In this document: piece by piece, positions 1 through 8,916 of the stretch
How the letters are laid out: the number at the start of each line of letters is the position of its first letter
Position numbering within the stretch: the first letter of the stretch is position 1
Origin: Nitrospira sp.
GTDB lineage: Bacteria; Nitrospirota; Nitrospiria; Nitrospirales; Nitrospiraceae
NCBI GenBank assembly: GCA_024331095.1
Contig: JANDJE010000020.1
Span: forward strand, 1-38,766
Direction: 5' to 3'
Length of the DNA stretch: 38,766 bases
The notes under the pieces: generated by a model
What the model was told of the DNA's origin: nothing
The model's database searches: none
The model's input: only the letters and a program-made list of their open reading frames with translations
Made by a program: the position numbers and the translations under genes

Positions 1-1170
1 GGCCACCTCACCTTCACCAAGGTGCGGATTCCCGCCACGAACCTGATCGGCGAAGTGGGTCGAGGGTTGAAATATGCGCTGACCATCTTGAACATCGGCC
101 GGGGCATCAGCATCCCGGCCATCTGCCTCGGTATGGCCAAACAGGCCTGGCAACCGACACTCGACCGAGCCAACGAGCGGTTCACGTTTCAAAAACCCCT
201 AAGTGCGCACCAGACCCAACGGATGAGGCTCGGGCACATGGCGGTCAATCTGTTTGCAATGGAATCGCTGGCTTTGGCCGCCTGGCGCCTGGCCGATCGC
301 CGCACGTTCGACGTGAGGATGGAAGCGGCCATCACCAAAATCTTCTGCTCGGAACAGACGATTCAGTTCCTCAAAGACGCCCACATCATCTTTGGCGGCA
401 TGGGATATGAAACCGCCGACTCCAAACGGGTCCGCGGCGAGCCGGCGTTTGGCATCGAGCAATTGGTGCGGGATGCTGAAATGTATCGGATCGGCGAAGG
501 AGCGACGGACGTGCTCCGGCCGTTTATTGCCCGCGAAGGATTGACCCCTCACCTTGAGCGAGCGGGGCGCTACGTCGCAAGGGAACCGCACGAGCCTGCG
601 AAATTTGCTGAGTGGTTCGCCCTCGCCCGTTTCTACATTCCCTGGTATCTCGGCCTGTGGCGACCCAGACCTCTTCCCGACAGGCCAGAGTTTCGCCATC
701 CATCCGCAGCACCGTTATTCCAATACATCGAGCGAACCAGCCGCCGTCTGGCCAAAGCGATCTTCTGGGCAATGGTTCGCCATGGGCAAGCGCTGCGGGA
801 CGACCAAGGCCGGCAGAATCGCATCGAGATGGTAGCGGAAGATCTGCTCGTCATCACGACGGCAACCTTGCAGGCTGTGTCATCGAGTGACGAGGCAGGC
901 GCCCCGTCGAAGTGGAGATTGGTTGAGCTGATCGCCATAGAGGCAAGAGAGCGAATTGATCGAGCGATTCGTGAGATCCGCGGATCCAATCATGACCAGA
1001 CCGTGGCAACAATCGGCAAGGAGGCGGCCGAGGGAGCCTATCGTTGGTTGAGCCACGGCATTATTCCCCGCTGTCTTCACGCTTACCGTCCCGCCGCCGA
1101 CCAAGCTTCAATGGCCGATCAGGCCGAGCACGACCGCACTGCCCACTCCGTGGCAAGCCTGCGCCCCTGA
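1..1170 (+). CDS. Acyl-CoA dehydrogenase, C-terminal part (5' end outside window)
   Basis: FAD-dependent alpha,beta-dehydrogenation of an acyl-CoA thioester is the expected reaction. Frame 1 is open from the first base, so the gene enters from the left; about 389 residues are visible. Seen: the middle-domain segment VRIPATNLIGEVGRGLK, then the helical C-terminal domain with GGMGYET and RIGEGATDVLRPFIA, where family members carry the flavin/substrate contacts and the region of the catalytic glutamate. About 200 residues follow that last motif, so this is the long form resembling very-long-chain acyl-CoA dehydrogenases (ACADVL/FadE-like) rather than the usual 380-residue enzyme. No partner beta-oxidation gene is in view. 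The family is secure; chain length and whether the role is fatty-acid or amino-acid catabolism cannot be told from this fragment. Confidence 0.88.
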   Translation, partial: GHLTFTKVRIPATNLIGEVGRGLKYALTILNIGRGISIPAICLGMAKQAWQPTLDRANERFTFQKPLSAHQTQRMRLGHMAVNLFAMESLALAAWRLADRRTFDVRMEAAITKIFCSEQTIQFLKDAHIIFGGMGYETADSKRVRGEPAFGIEQLVRDAEMYRIGEGATDVLRPFIAREGLTPHLERAGRYVAREPHEPAKFAEWFALARFYIPWYLGLWRPRPLPDRPEFRHPSAAPLFQYIERTSRRLAKAIFWAMVRHGQALRDDQGRQNRIEMVAEDLLVITTATLQAVSSSDEAGAPSKWRLVELIAIEARERIDRAIREIRGSNHDQTVATIGKEAAEGAYRWLSHGIIPRCLHAYRPAADQASMADQAEHDRTAHSVASLRP

Positions 1171-1257
1171 GATGACACTTCCTCACCCCGGCGAATACAG
1201 CCAGGACAGCTGCATCCGCACCGCCTTAGCGGAAACAGCAGATACAAGGTTATTGGG

Positions 1258-1333
1258 TGGTGAGCCGGCTGGGACTCGAACCCAGGGCCCTCGCCTTAAA
1301 AGGGCGATGCTCTACCGACTGAGCTACCGGCTC
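1258..1333 (-). tRNA. tRNA-Lys (anticodon TTT)
   Basis: Read on the minus strand it folds as a full cloverleaf of 76 nt. The acceptor arms GAGCCGG (1327-1333) and CCGGCTC pair over 7 bp, the discriminator is A and CCA is encoded at 1258-1260. The anticodon arm TCGCC/GGCGA encloses loop CTTTTAA, giving anticodon TTT. The T arm contains GGTTCGAGTCC. It sits in the gap between the convergent ends of the acyl-CoA dehydrogenase and purA genes. Confidence 0.96.
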
Positions 1334-1446
1334 ACGTGATGAGGCGTGGTTCTGAAGCGTCAACCGTCAATCGACACGCAGAACGAGTCCGGGAAAACGA
1401 GCCTCCATCCTACCATCGACGGCTGACGATTGACCATCGACGATGT

Positions 1447-2760
1447 TCAGCGTTTGGAACGGCGGAGAGAACAGTCCAACGGGTTGCGAAGCATGATCGT
1501 TTCGGCCCGTTTCGAGCCGGTCGAAATCATGTCGATTCGACATTGAACCAGTTCTTCAATGCGGCCCAGGTACCGTTTGGCTTCCACCGGCAGCCGCTTG
1601 TATGTCGTGACACCCGTCGTCGAAGCGACCCACCCCTTCATCCGTTGGTACACCGGCCGACAGTCGGTCAAGACGTCGAGATCCGAGGGCATCTCTTTAT
1701 AGAGCTTGTCTCCGTGCCGGTAGCCGGTGCAGAGCAGCACTTCCCGGTGCCCGTCGAGCACGTCGAGCTTGGTCAGCGCGAGCGACGTCAGGCCGTTCAC
1801 CTGCGCGGCGTACCGCACCAGCACGGCGTCGAACCATCCGCACCGTCGGGGACGCCCGGTGGTCGAGCCGAATTCATTGCCCCGCTCCTGCAACCGCTGG
1901 CCGACCTCCTCGGTCAGTTCAGTCGGAAACGGACCGCTGCCCACCCTGGTGGTATAGGCCTTTGCGATGCCAAGGACCCCGTCGATCATCGTAGGGCCGA
2001 CCCCCGTGCCGGTGCAGGCGCCGCCAGCCGAGGCGCTGGAGGACGTCACATAGGGATAGGTGCCGAAATCCACGTCGAGGTGCGTGCCTTGCGCGCCCTC
2101 GAAAAGAATCGTCTTGTTCTTCCGAATCGCCCGATTGAGCAACGTGGTCGTATCGGTGACGTGGCTCTTGAGACGGTCTGCGTAGCCCATATACTGATGA
2201 AAGACCTTGTCGACTTGATAGGTCTCGACCTTGTGAAACTGTTCCAAAAACCAATTCATCTCGACGAGATTTTCCTCCAGCTTCCTTCTGAACAGCGGGG
2301 GATTGAGGAGATCGCCCACGCGAATGCCGATCCTCGCCATTTTATCGGCATAGGAAGGACCGATCCCGCGGCCCGTGGTCCCGATCCGCCGCGACCCCTT
2401 CGACTGTTCCGACGCGCGTTCGATCGCCTTGTGGTACGGCAAGATAAGATGCGCGCGGTCGCTCACGGCGAAGTTCTTGCCGATCGCGATGCCCTTGGTC
2501 TGGAGTTGGTCCATTTCTTCGATCAGAGCGCCCGGGTCCACCACCACGCCGTTGCCGATCGCGCAGGTGACGCCTCGGTACAAAATACCGGACGGAATCA
2601 AGTGAAAGACGTACGTGCCCCGCTCGTTGATGACCGTATGGCCCGCGTTCGAGCCGCCTTGATAGCGCACCACGACGTCGGCGTCCCGGGCCAAGATGTC
2701 CACAATCTTGCCCTTGCCTTCATCGCCCCATTGGGCGCCGATAATAACCAAATTGCCCAT
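1447..2760 (-). CDS. purA: Adenylosuccinate synthetase
   Basis: Makes adenylosuccinate from IMP, aspartate and GTP, the first committed step to AMP, in the cytoplasm. The 437-residue product begins with the family N-terminus MGNLVIIGAQWGDEGKGK, whose GDEGKGK loop (about residues 12-18) binds GTP and IMP, and continues with QGGSNAGHT and GTTGRGIGPSY, all family signatures. The reading frame is open 27 codons further upstream, but that extension crosses a terminator-like hairpin and has no family match, so the ATG at 2760 is preferred; a GGGAG lies about 14 nt before it. It is the only gene on its strand here and appears monocistronic. The leader hairpin suggests control by transcription attenuation or insulation (inference). 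Confidence 0.97.
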   Translation of the reverse strand: MGNLVIIGAQWGDEGKGKIVDILARDADVVVRYQGGSNAGHTVINERGTYVFHLIPSGILYRGVTCAIGNGVVVDPGALIEEMDQLQTKGIAIGKNFAVSDRAHLILPYHKAIERASEQSKGSRRIGTTGRGIGPSYADKMARIGIRVGDLLNPPLFRRKLEENLVEMNWFLEQFHKVETYQVDKVFHQYMGYADRLKSHVTDTTTLLNRAIRKNKTILFEGAQGTHLDVDFGTYPYVTSSSASAGGACTGTGVGPTMIDGVLGIAKAYTTRVGSGPFPTELTEEVGQRLQERGNEFGSTTGRPRRCGWFDAVLVRYAAQVNGLTSLALTKLDVLDGHREVLLCTGYRHGDKLYKEMPSDLDVLTDCRPVYQRMKGWVASTTGVTTYKRLPVEAKRYLGRIEELVQCRIDMISTGSKRAETIMLRNPLDCSLRRSKR

Positions 2761-2793
2761 TTGGCAGCCGCTCCCGTCCCGCCGGTGAACACG

Positions 2794-2829
2794 AAAAAAT
2801 GGCTCTGACCTGCATCCGAGATCAGAGCC
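2794..2829 (-). terminator. Terminator-like hairpin in the purA leader
   Basis: On the minus strand GGCTCTGA (2829-2822) pairs with TCAGAGCC (2808-2801) across a 13-nt loop. It is followed by A and six T (2799-2794), the form of a Rho-independent terminator. It ends about 34 nt before the purA ATG. No minus-strand gene lies close upstream that would need terminating, so it may work as an attenuator of purA. Confidence 0.6.
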
Positions 2830-3087
2830 GTGGAGCGACATGGTAGGATTCCCGCTCGGCCTTTGTCAAGCCGGTCCTCATCCGTGCTTCCCTTCCAGGT
2901 TCAAGCTGGGAAACCCGGCGATCCGCAATGCTTCATCTTGCGTCGTCCCACGCATCACGAACGGAACGGGGGCGAAGGGTCGGCCTCCGGAGGGGGGGCG
3001 GGAGGTTTTCTTGACTGGCCTAGACCTGCGTGTTAGCATGCCCTCCACCTTAGCACGTTCAGTCTATCGAAATATCCGAATGAGCGT
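2830..3087. other. Gene-free spacer between purA and tRNA-Ala
   Basis: No reading frame with family resemblance or a convincing ribosome binding site was seen in this stretch. It should hold the purA promoter (leftward) and the tRNA-Ala promoter (rightward). Segment 3009-3040 contains a TTGACTGG-like -35 element followed by TTAGCATG, a possible but unproven tRNA promoter. Confidence 0.4.
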
Positions 3088-3163
3088 GGGGCTGTGGCGC
3101 AGCTGGGAGCGCGCGTGAATGGCATTCACGAGGTCGCGGGTTCAATCCCCGCCAGCTCCACCA
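3088..3163 (+). tRNA. tRNA-Ala (anticodon GGC)
   Basis: A 76-nt cloverleaf. Acceptor arm GGGGCTG (3088-3094) pairs with CAGCTCC (3153-3159) with one G-U pair; the discriminator is A3160 and CCA is encoded at 3161-3163. The anticodon arm CGTGA/TCACG encloses loop ATGGCAT, giving GGC. The T arm contains GGGTTCAATCC. Confidence 0.96.
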
Positions 3164-3275
3164 TCCCAACCCGTGGTTGAACCGCGTATTCCTTCTCGTC
3201 TTATTGAAAGCGATGGGCACGGAGAGAGTCTTCGGTCCTCTTAGCGCCAGCCACTCGCGTATCGCCTAGCGTTGC

Positions 3276-5123
3276 ATGCTCCAGATCGATTCCGTCAGCA
3301 AACAATATTCGACCAAGGTGCTGCTCACCGAGGCATCGGCGCATCTTCGGCCCAATTCGCGAGTCGGCCTGGTCGGCCCGAACGGCGCAGGCAAAACAAC
3401 GCTTTTTCGCATGATCCTGGGAGAAGAATCGCCCGACAAGGGGTCCATCCATCTCCGTCCGAGACTCCGCATCGGCTATCTGCCGCAGGAGCTCGAGACC
3501 ATCATCGGCAAGACCGTGCTCGACGCGGCGCATCGGGACGAATTTCCCGAGCACGAAGCCAAACGCATTCTGATGGGCCTCGGTTTTTCCGAGCCGGATT
3601 TCGCCCGGCCGATTGAAACCTTGTCCGGCGGCTACCGCATGCGCGTGGCGCTCGCGCACCTCCTGCTCTCCAATCCCGACGTTCTGATGCTGGACGAACC
3701 GACCAACCATCTGGACAAACCCACGCAGCGTTGGTTCGAGCAGTTTTTGCTGGATTCGAATATGACGCTGTTGATCATCAGCCATGACACGGCGTTCCTC
3801 GATCGCGTCGTCACCCACATCTGGGAACTGCGGCATCACAAGATCGAAGAATACCGGGGAAATTACTCGACCTTCCGCAGGCTCCGCGCGGAACGGGACG
3901 CGCAACTGCAAGCCTCCGCGGCGCGGCAGGCCAAAGAGATCGCCCGCGTCCAGAAATTCGTGGATCGATTCCGCTACCAAGCCAACAAAGCCAGTCAAGT
4001 CCAGTCCCGCCTGAAACAACTCGAGAAGATCAAACGCATCGAGCTCCAACGGGACCCCAAGCGGGTCAAGTTCCGATTCCCCGAGCCGCCGGCCAGCGGC
4101 AGACAGGTGCTCGATCTCGCGGGCGTGAGCAAACGCTATGGAGACAAGGTCGTCTATGAGTCGTTGGATTTTTCCGTCGAGCGCGGACAACGGGTGGCGC
4201 TGGTCGGAGAAAACGGCGCGGGCAAAAGCACGCTCTTAAAGCTCCTCGCCGGCGTCCTTGCGCCCGATTCGGGCACACGCATCGTGGGACACGGCGTCAC
4301 GCTGCATTACTTCGCGCAGCACCAGGCGGAAGCCTTGAATCCCGAACACACGATCCTGGAATCGCTGGAAGAGGTGACCAAGCATGCCGAGATGAACTTT
4401 TTGCGCGGCATCGCCGGCGCGTTTCTCTTCTCCGGCCAAGAACAGAAAAAACCGATCAAGGCGTTGAGCGGAGGAGAGCGCAATCGCGTGGCACTGGCCC
4501 GCATGCTCGTCGAGCCGGCCAACACGCTGCTCCTGGACGAGCCGACGAATCATCTGGACCCGGCTTCCGTCGACGTCCTGACCGACGCCCTCGCCGAATT
4601 TCCCGGGACGATCGTGTTTATTTCGCATGATCCCACCTTCCTGACGAGGATCGCGACGCGCGTGGTGGAAATCGAGGACGGGCGGGCGCGGAACTTTCAC
4701 GGCAACTACGAGTACTATCTCTGGAAAAAGGCGCAGGAGCTGGAATCGATCACGGAGACCACGGAGGAGCTCGCCGGCAAATCACGCGGCAAGTCGCCGG
4801 AGCCGACGCGGGCGATGGCGCAGCAAATTCCCGCCGCGCCCAAACGGTCCGGCGACGACCGCCGCGATTTGACCAAAACCCACGCTCGTCTCGAAAAACA
4901 AGTGGCTCGGTTGGAAGGGGAGATCGCGGACCTCGAACAGAAAGTGAAGGCCCGAGACGTCGAGTTGGCCGATCCCGAACTGTATCGGGATTTTGGCAAG
5001 TGGAACGTCCTGCACCAGGAACAGGACGGTTGGAAGCGCGATCTCGAGCGATTGACCGCCCGTTGGGAATCGCTGTCGGCCGAGTTGGAAGAGGTCAAAC
5101 ACAAGCTGACGGCGCTGCGCTAG
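3276..5123 (+). CDS. ABC-F family ATPase (ribosome-associated type, YheS/Uup-like)
   Basis: ABC-F proteins have two ATPase domains on one chain and no membrane domain; characterised members act on the ribosome, relieving stalled translation or drug binding. Seen in the 615 residues: first cassette with GPNGAGKT (34-41), LSGGY (about 116) and LMLDEPTNHLD (137-147); a charged helical linker (about 200-265) in the position of the P-site tRNA-interaction motif; second cassette with GENGAGKS (311-318), LSGGE (397-401) and LLLDEPTNHLD (418-428); then a basic tail ending in a coiled coil (about 545-612). Its stop overlaps the stop of the converging PilZ-like gene by 4 nt. Which ABC-F subgroup it belongs to is not resolved. 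A resistance role is not indicated by context. Confidence 0.93.
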   Translation: MLQIDSVSKQYSTKVLLTEASAHLRPNSRVGLVGPNGAGKTTLFRMILGEESPDKGSIHLRPRLRIGYLPQELETIIGKTVLDAAHRDEFPEHEAKRILMGLGFSEPDFARPIETLSGGYRMRVALAHLLLSNPDVLMLDEPTNHLDKPTQRWFEQFLLDSNMTLLIISHDTAFLDRVVTHIWELRHHKIEEYRGNYSTFRRLRAERDAQLQASAARQAKEIARVQKFVDRFRYQANKASQVQSRLKQLEKIKRIELQRDPKRVKFRFPEPPASGRQVLDLAGVSKRYGDKVVYESLDFSVERGQRVALVGENGAGKSTLLKLLAGVLAPDSGTRIVGHGVTLHYFAQHQAEALNPEHTILESLEEVTKHAEMNFLRGIAGAFLFSGQEQKKPIKALSGGERNRVALARMLVEPANTLLLDEPTNHLDPASVDVLTDALAEFPGTIVFISHDPTFLTRIATRVVEIEDGRARNFHGNYEYYLWKKAQELESITETTEELAGKSRGKSPEPTRAMAQQIPAAPKRSGDDRRDLTKTHARLEKQVARLEGEIADLEQKVKARDVELADPELYRDFGKWNVLHQEQDGWKRDLERLTARWESLSAELEEVKHKLTALR

Positions 5124-5512
5124 CGTGACGTCTTGAGCGTTTCCTCCAGGTAGTAATAGAGCCAGCGATTTTTTTCTTCCGTCACGACGTCGTCCCACAC
5201 GACCCCGATCAAAAACCCCTTCTTGCCCCACGGCTTGACCCAGGCGATCATGCCGTCCAGTTTTTCCTGCTGTTCAACTTGATTGGAATCCAAGAACGCA
5301 AGCGACACGGTCACTCGCGCCTTGGGAGCAAACCGGTCCTTCGTATGAAGACCGGCGCCGATTTTGTTCACGTTGTCCAACACGGCGGTGCTCGCCCGTT
5401 TTCCATCGTGGGGAATCACCAGGGCGGAACCCACCAGCGTGGCCCGCACGAATTTTCTTCGTTCGTTGACCGTCGCCATGGCGCCGGACCATTTTCCTTC
5501 GTTTCGCTTCAT
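5120..5512 (-). CDS. PilZ-domain-like protein
   Basis: PilZ domains bind cyclic di-GMP through an RxxxR segment and a later (D/N)xSxxG segment. Here ERRKFVRA, near residues 17-24, supplies the arginine motif, and NVNKIG, about 50 residues into the chain, takes the place of the second motif with Asn in place of Ser. The rest is beta-strand rich and ends in a charged helix, as in single-domain PilZ proteins of about 120 residues. ATG 5512 has a TATACT box about 12 nt upstream but no ribosome binding site; an ATG at 5479 (MATVNERRK) is an alternative start. The gene is transcribed toward the ABC-F gene. Function is inferred from the fold motifs only; the altered second motif leaves ligand binding open. 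Confidence 0.65.
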   Translation of the reverse strand: MKRNEGKWSGAMATVNERRKFVRATLVGSALVIPHDGKRASTAVLDNVNKIGAGLHTKDRFAPKARVTVSLAFLDSNQVEQQEKLDGMIAWVKPWGKKGFLIGVVWDDVVTEEKNRWLYYYLEETLKTSR

Positions 5513-5564
5513 AATCGAATTAAGTATAACCGATTAGAGCGGATTGTACACAAGCAAATCGCCT

Positions 5565-6860
5565 CTATCGCCGATTTTTGGGGCGATAATACCGCCGGCC
5601 GTGCAAGGGGTCCGGGAGGTGCCGCTGTTCGGTCTTCGCGCCGGGGTCGTCGTGGACATACCGGTAGCCATCTCCGTACCCCAGCGCCCTCATTAGAGCG
5701 GTCTCAGCATTCCGAAGGTGAAGCGGAACCCCAAGATTTCCATGGGTTTTTACGTCACGGAGGGCTTCCAGCAGCCCGACATAGGACGCATTGTCTTTCG
5801 GTCGGGACGCCAGGTAGGTCGTGCCATGAGCCAGATTGATCTGCGCCTCGGGAAGCCCCACGAATTGGACGGCCTGCGCCACCGCCGTGGCGACCACCAG
5901 TGCCATCGGGTCGGCGTTGCCGATGTCTTCCGAGGCAAAGATGACCATTCGGCGGGCGATGAACTTGGGGTCTTCTCCCCCTTCCACCATGCGCGCCAGC
6001 CAGTACAGGGCGCCGTCGGGGTCCGAATCGCGAAGGCTTTTGATGTACGCGGAGATGACGTTGTAATGTTCTTCGCCGGCTTTGTCGTACCGCAGCGCGT
6101 GCCTCCCCAACGCTTCTTCCAGCAAAGCCTCGTCGATCACGCGCTCACCGGTCGGGCCGGCGGAGACTTGAGTGACGACAAATTCCAGCGCAGTCAGCAT
6201 GGCCCGCGCGTCCCCGTTGCCGTACGCGATCAGCCGTCGCCTGGCCTCGGCCGAGAGCCGCACGCTCTGGCCGCCCAATCCTCTTTCTGTATCATTGAGG
6301 GCCCGGTCCAGCACTCGCCCCAACGCCCGTTCGGAGAGGGGCTTCAGGACCACGACCAGCGAGCGAGACAAGAGGGGGCTGATCACCTCGAAGGACGGGT
6401 TTTCGGTGGTCGCTCCCACCAGAACGACGGTCCCCCGTTCGACGTAGGGAAGGAAGGCGTCCTGTTGGGTTTTATTGAAGCGATGGATTTCATCGACAAA
6501 GAGGATCGTCCGGGATCCGTGAAGCGTCCGCCGCTGTTCGGCGGACTTGATGATCGCCCGCAGCTCCTGGACTCCGCCGGTCACGGCCGAGAAGGGAACA
6601 AACTGCGCTTTCGTATGTCGAGCAATCAGGTGGGCGAGGGTCGTTTTTCCCGAGCCGGGAGGCCCCCAAAAGATCACGGACGTCAGTCGGTCCGTTTCAA
6701 TGGCCCGGCGCAAGGGTCGATCCGGCGCCATGATGTCTTCCTGTCCGACGAATTCGTCGAACTCCCGCGGCCGCATCCGTTCGGCCAACGGAGTGGAAGC
6801 CGTCTCCCGGCGTCGATGAACATCGAATAAACCGGGATTGTCATCTCTTTCCTCGTCCAT
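5565..6860 (-). CDS. rarA: Replication-associated recombination protein A (AAA+ ATPase)
   Basis: RarA/MgsA is a clamp-loader-like AAA+ ATPase that acts at stalled or damaged replication forks. With the chosen start the protein is 431 residues, close to E. coli RarA (447). Seen: Walker A GPPGSGKT (66-73), Walker B VDEIHRF (122-128), GATTENPSF (149-157) with the family sensor region, and the C-terminal part with HGTTYLASRPKDN. The N-terminus RMRPREFDEFVGQ is typical. The frame extends to 7064 into the divergent hydrolase gene, which is unlikely; ATG 6860 has GAGGG 7 nt upstream, better than ATG 6872. It is divergent from the hydrolase gene across about 130 nt that must hold both promoters. Confidence 0.95.
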   Translation of the reverse strand: MDEERDDNPGLFDVHRRRETASTPLAERMRPREFDEFVGQEDIMAPDRPLRRAIETDRLTSVIFWGPPGSGKTTLAHLIARHTKAQFVPFSAVTGGVQELRAIIKSAEQRRTLHGSRTILFVDEIHRFNKTQQDAFLPYVERGTVVLVGATTENPSFEVISPLLSRSLVVVLKPLSERALGRVLDRALNDTERGLGGQSVRLSAEARRRLIAYGNGDARAMLTALEFVVTQVSAGPTGERVIDEALLEEALGRHALRYDKAGEEHYNVISAYIKSLRDSDPDGALYWLARMVEGGEDPKFIARRMVIFASEDIGNADPMALVVATAVAQAVQFVGLPEAQINLAHGTTYLASRPKDNASYVGLLEALRDVKTHGNLGVPLHLRNAETALMRALGYGDGYRYVHDDPGAKTEQRHLPDPLHGRRYYRPKNRR

Positions 6861-6989
6861 CGGAACCCTCATCGTCTCGGCGATTCTATACACCCCGTCC
6901 TTGCCTGCGCAAACGGTCTCGGAAGGCCCTTGACGGCAGTGAGGGGCGATGGTAGGGAAAGGGCCTGTCTGTTTTAAATCGGTGCAAGC

Positions 6990-7787
6990 ATGATCGTCCA
7001 TGTCAACGGCATCTCGCTCGCCTACAGCGACCGGGGAACGGGGTTGCCGCTTATCTTTCTGCACGCCTTTCCCCTCAACCGAACCATGTGGGAGCCGCAG
7101 GTCGAAGCGCTCTCATCGGAGTTTCGCGTCGTCACCGTTGACCTCCGCGGCCATGGAGAGTCGGATGCCCCGCTTTGGCGTTACACCCTCGACCAGGCGG
7201 CGGAGGACGTGCGGGCTTTAATGGACCACCTGTCGATCGGACAGGCGGTGCTGATCGGGCTCTCGATGGGCGGCTACATTCTTTTTGCGTTCTATCGCCG
7301 ATACCCCGACCGTATAAAAGGCCTTATCTTGGCCAACACAAGAGCCCAAGCGGACACGATGGAAGGGAAAGAGGCTCGTTTTCAAATGGCTCAAATCGCC
7401 TACAAGAAGGGCCCGGCCGCCATCGCCGATCTCATGATCCCGAAATTGCTCTCCCCTCTCACGATCGAGACCCGTCCGGATCTCGTGCGCAAGGTTCGAG
7501 CCATGATTGAGCGCACCGAGGTCAGCGGAATCGGGGGAGACTTGATGGCCATGGCCGAACGGACCGATTCGATTCCCCTGTTGGGATCGATCACCTGCCC
7601 GGTTCACGTTATCGCCGGGGAGATGGACCAGGCCACCCCGCCGGCCGACGCGAAACTCATGGCCGATCGTATCGCCGACTCCCGAATAACCATCATTTCA
7701 CAGGCCGGACACCTGTCGAATCTGGAACAGCCCGACGCCTTCAATCGCGTGGTTCGAACATTCAGCGGGAACCTGGCTGGAACGTAG
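6990..7787 (+). CDS. Alpha/beta hydrolase
   Basis: A 265-residue single-domain hydrolase. Seen: the oxyanion segment LHAFPLN (about 24-30), GHGES, nucleophile elbow GLSMGG with Ser92, acid GEMDQATPP with Asp213, and AGHLSNLEQP with His241, so the catalytic triad is complete. The pattern is closest to the 3-oxoadipate enol-lactonase (PcaD)/BioH group, but no aromatic-degradation or biotin gene lies nearby, so the substrate is unknown. It has no signal peptide and is probably cytoplasmic. It is transcribed alone, divergent from rarA and convergent with folE. Confidence 0.85.
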   Translation: MIVHVNGISLAYSDRGTGLPLIFLHAFPLNRTMWEPQVEALSSEFRVVTVDLRGHGESDAPLWRYTLDQAAEDVRALMDHLSIGQAVLIGLSMGGYILFAFYRRYPDRIKGLILANTRAQADTMEGKEARFQMAQIAYKKGPAAIADLMIPKLLSPLTIETRPDLVRKVRAMIERTEVSGIGGDLMAMAERTDSIPLLGSITCPVHVIAGEMDQATPPADAKLMADRIADSRITIISQAGHLSNLEQPDAFNRVVRTFSGNLAGT

Positions 7788-7815
7788 AAAAGGGGAGACA
7801 CGCGGGCAAACGCGG

Positions 7816-8439
7816 TTAGTCCGCGTCACCCACGCTGGTTTTCTGAATGAGTTTCAGAAATTCCAAGCGGGTTTGCGGCTGACTTCGAAATTCTCCTAAC
7901 ATCGAACTGGTGACGGCCACCGTGTTCTGCTTTTCTACTCCCCGCATCATCATGCAAAGATGCCTGGCTTCGACCACGACACCCACCCCCTTCGCATTTA
8001 ATTTCTCGTTGAGAGTCTCCGCGATCTGGACGGTGAGCCGCTCCTGTACCTGAAGCCGCCTGGCAAAGGCATCGACGATGCGGGGAATCTTGCTGAGACC
8101 CACCACCTTCTTGTTGGGCAAATAGCCGACATGAACCTTGCCGAAGAACGGCAACAGGTGGTGTTCGCACATGCTGAAGAAATCGATGCCCTTCACGATG
8201 ACCATCTCGTCGTATTGGATGGGAAACAGCGCGCCGTTCAAGAGATGGTCGATGTCCCGCTGATAGCCCTGCGTCATGAAGGCCAGCGCTTTGGCCACCC
8301 GTTCGGGCGTCTTGAGCAAGCCGTTTCTGCTCGGTTTCTCACCGAGCGCCGTCAACATCCGCGTCACCAGCGATCGCAAGGCGTCCACGTCGGCGGGGCG
8401 ACCATTGCCGCTTACGTCTTCGCTCGTCTCCTCTATCAT
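7816..8439 (-). CDS. folE: GTP cyclohydrolase I
   Basis: Converts GTP to 7,8-dihydroneopterin triphosphate, the entry point to folate, queuosine and biopterin-type cofactors. The 207 residues carry [12 protein letters not shown] (zinc ligands Cys91 and His94) and [10 protein letters not shown] (Cys162), plus GLSKIPRIV and the C-terminal LEFLKLI, all typical of the type I enzyme. ATG 8439 is preferred because AGGG lies about 6 nt upstream and the longer alternative at 8529 would run into the upstream pterin gene. It follows the PTPS-like gene by 46 nt on the same strand, so the two probably form one unit making a pterin product. Confidence 0.95.
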   Translation of the reverse strand: MIEETSEDVSGNGRPADVDALRSLVTRMLTALGEKPSRNGLLKTPERVAKALAFMTQGYQRDIDHLLNGALFPIQYDEMVIVKGIDFFSMCEHHLLPFFGKVHVGYLPNKKVVGLSKIPRIVDAFARRLQVQERLTVQIAETLNEKLNAKGVGVVVEARHLCMMMRGVEKQNTVAVTSSMLGEFRSQPQTRLEFLKLIQKTSVGDAD

Positions 8440-8485
8440 CGTTTTCCCTTTTCTTCCCCGCCTCGCCACGCGTTCCTCCCGGGTA

Positions 8486-8881
8486 TCACGCCGTACCGGC
8501 ATATTCGAAATAATTGTCCCTCGTCTCAATGACCCCCACCTTGCGCAGCTTCCCGCGCAGCAGCTTCGGTTCCAACAGATCCCATATCAGTTTCACCAGA
8601 TTTTCGCCCGTGGTCGTGCAATCGTCGAACGCGGAGTCGCAATTGAGATCATGGTGATCAAACCGCTTGAGAACGGTTTCGGCGACCGTTCGATCGAGAG
8701 ACGCAATTGCTTGCCCCTCATTTTCTTCGTCCCCGTCGATCGTGACCAACACCACGTAATTGTGGCCGTGGCCGTTGGGATTGTTGCATTTTCCGAATGC
8801 GGCTTGATTTTCGTCCTCGGTGAGGCGATCGCTGTGAAGCCGATGGGCGGCGCAGAACCGATAGCGTCTGGTGATCGTCAT
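8486..8881 (-). CDS. queD: 6-pyruvoyl-tetrahydropterin synthase / QueD family protein
   Basis: Family members act on dihydroneopterin triphosphate, the product of the FolE enzyme encoded next door. The 131 residues show the zinc ligands His13, His38 and His40 and the nucleophile region [13 protein letters not shown] with Cys32. The spacing Cys-x5-His-Gly-His is that of biopterin-type PTPS, whereas classical QueD (6-carboxytetrahydropterin synthase) has Cys-x3-His-Gly-His. DHHDLN and [12 protein letters not shown] match the rest of the family. So the product may be 6-pyruvoyltetrahydropterin rather than the queuosine precursor; the symbol refers to the family only. Upstream on the same strand are two terminator hairpins, so this gene starts its own transcript. 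Confidence 0.9.
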   Translation of the reverse strand: MTITRRYRFCAAHRLHSDRLTEDENQAAFGKCNNPNGHGHNYVVLVTIDGDEENEGQAIASLDRTVAETVLKRFDHHDLNCDSAFDDCTTTGENLVKLIWDLLEPKLLRGKLRKVGVIETRDNYFEYAGTA

Positions 8882-8916
8882 GTGAAACGTTCTCTTCTCC
8901 GCCTCATCGCATGAAG

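Noticed and set aside
2761..2841. N-terminal extension of PurA to 2841
   Set aside because: The segment contains the leader hairpin and T-run and does not resemble PurA; MGNLVIIGAQWGDEGKGK is the family start.
3201..4190. A 329-codon minus-strand frame under the ABC-F gene
   Set aside because: Antisense shadow; the plus frame has complete ABC motifs.
6861..7064. N-terminal extension of RarA to 7064
   Set aside because: It would overlap the start of the divergent hydrolase gene, lacks family resemblance and has a worse ribosome binding site than ATG 6860.
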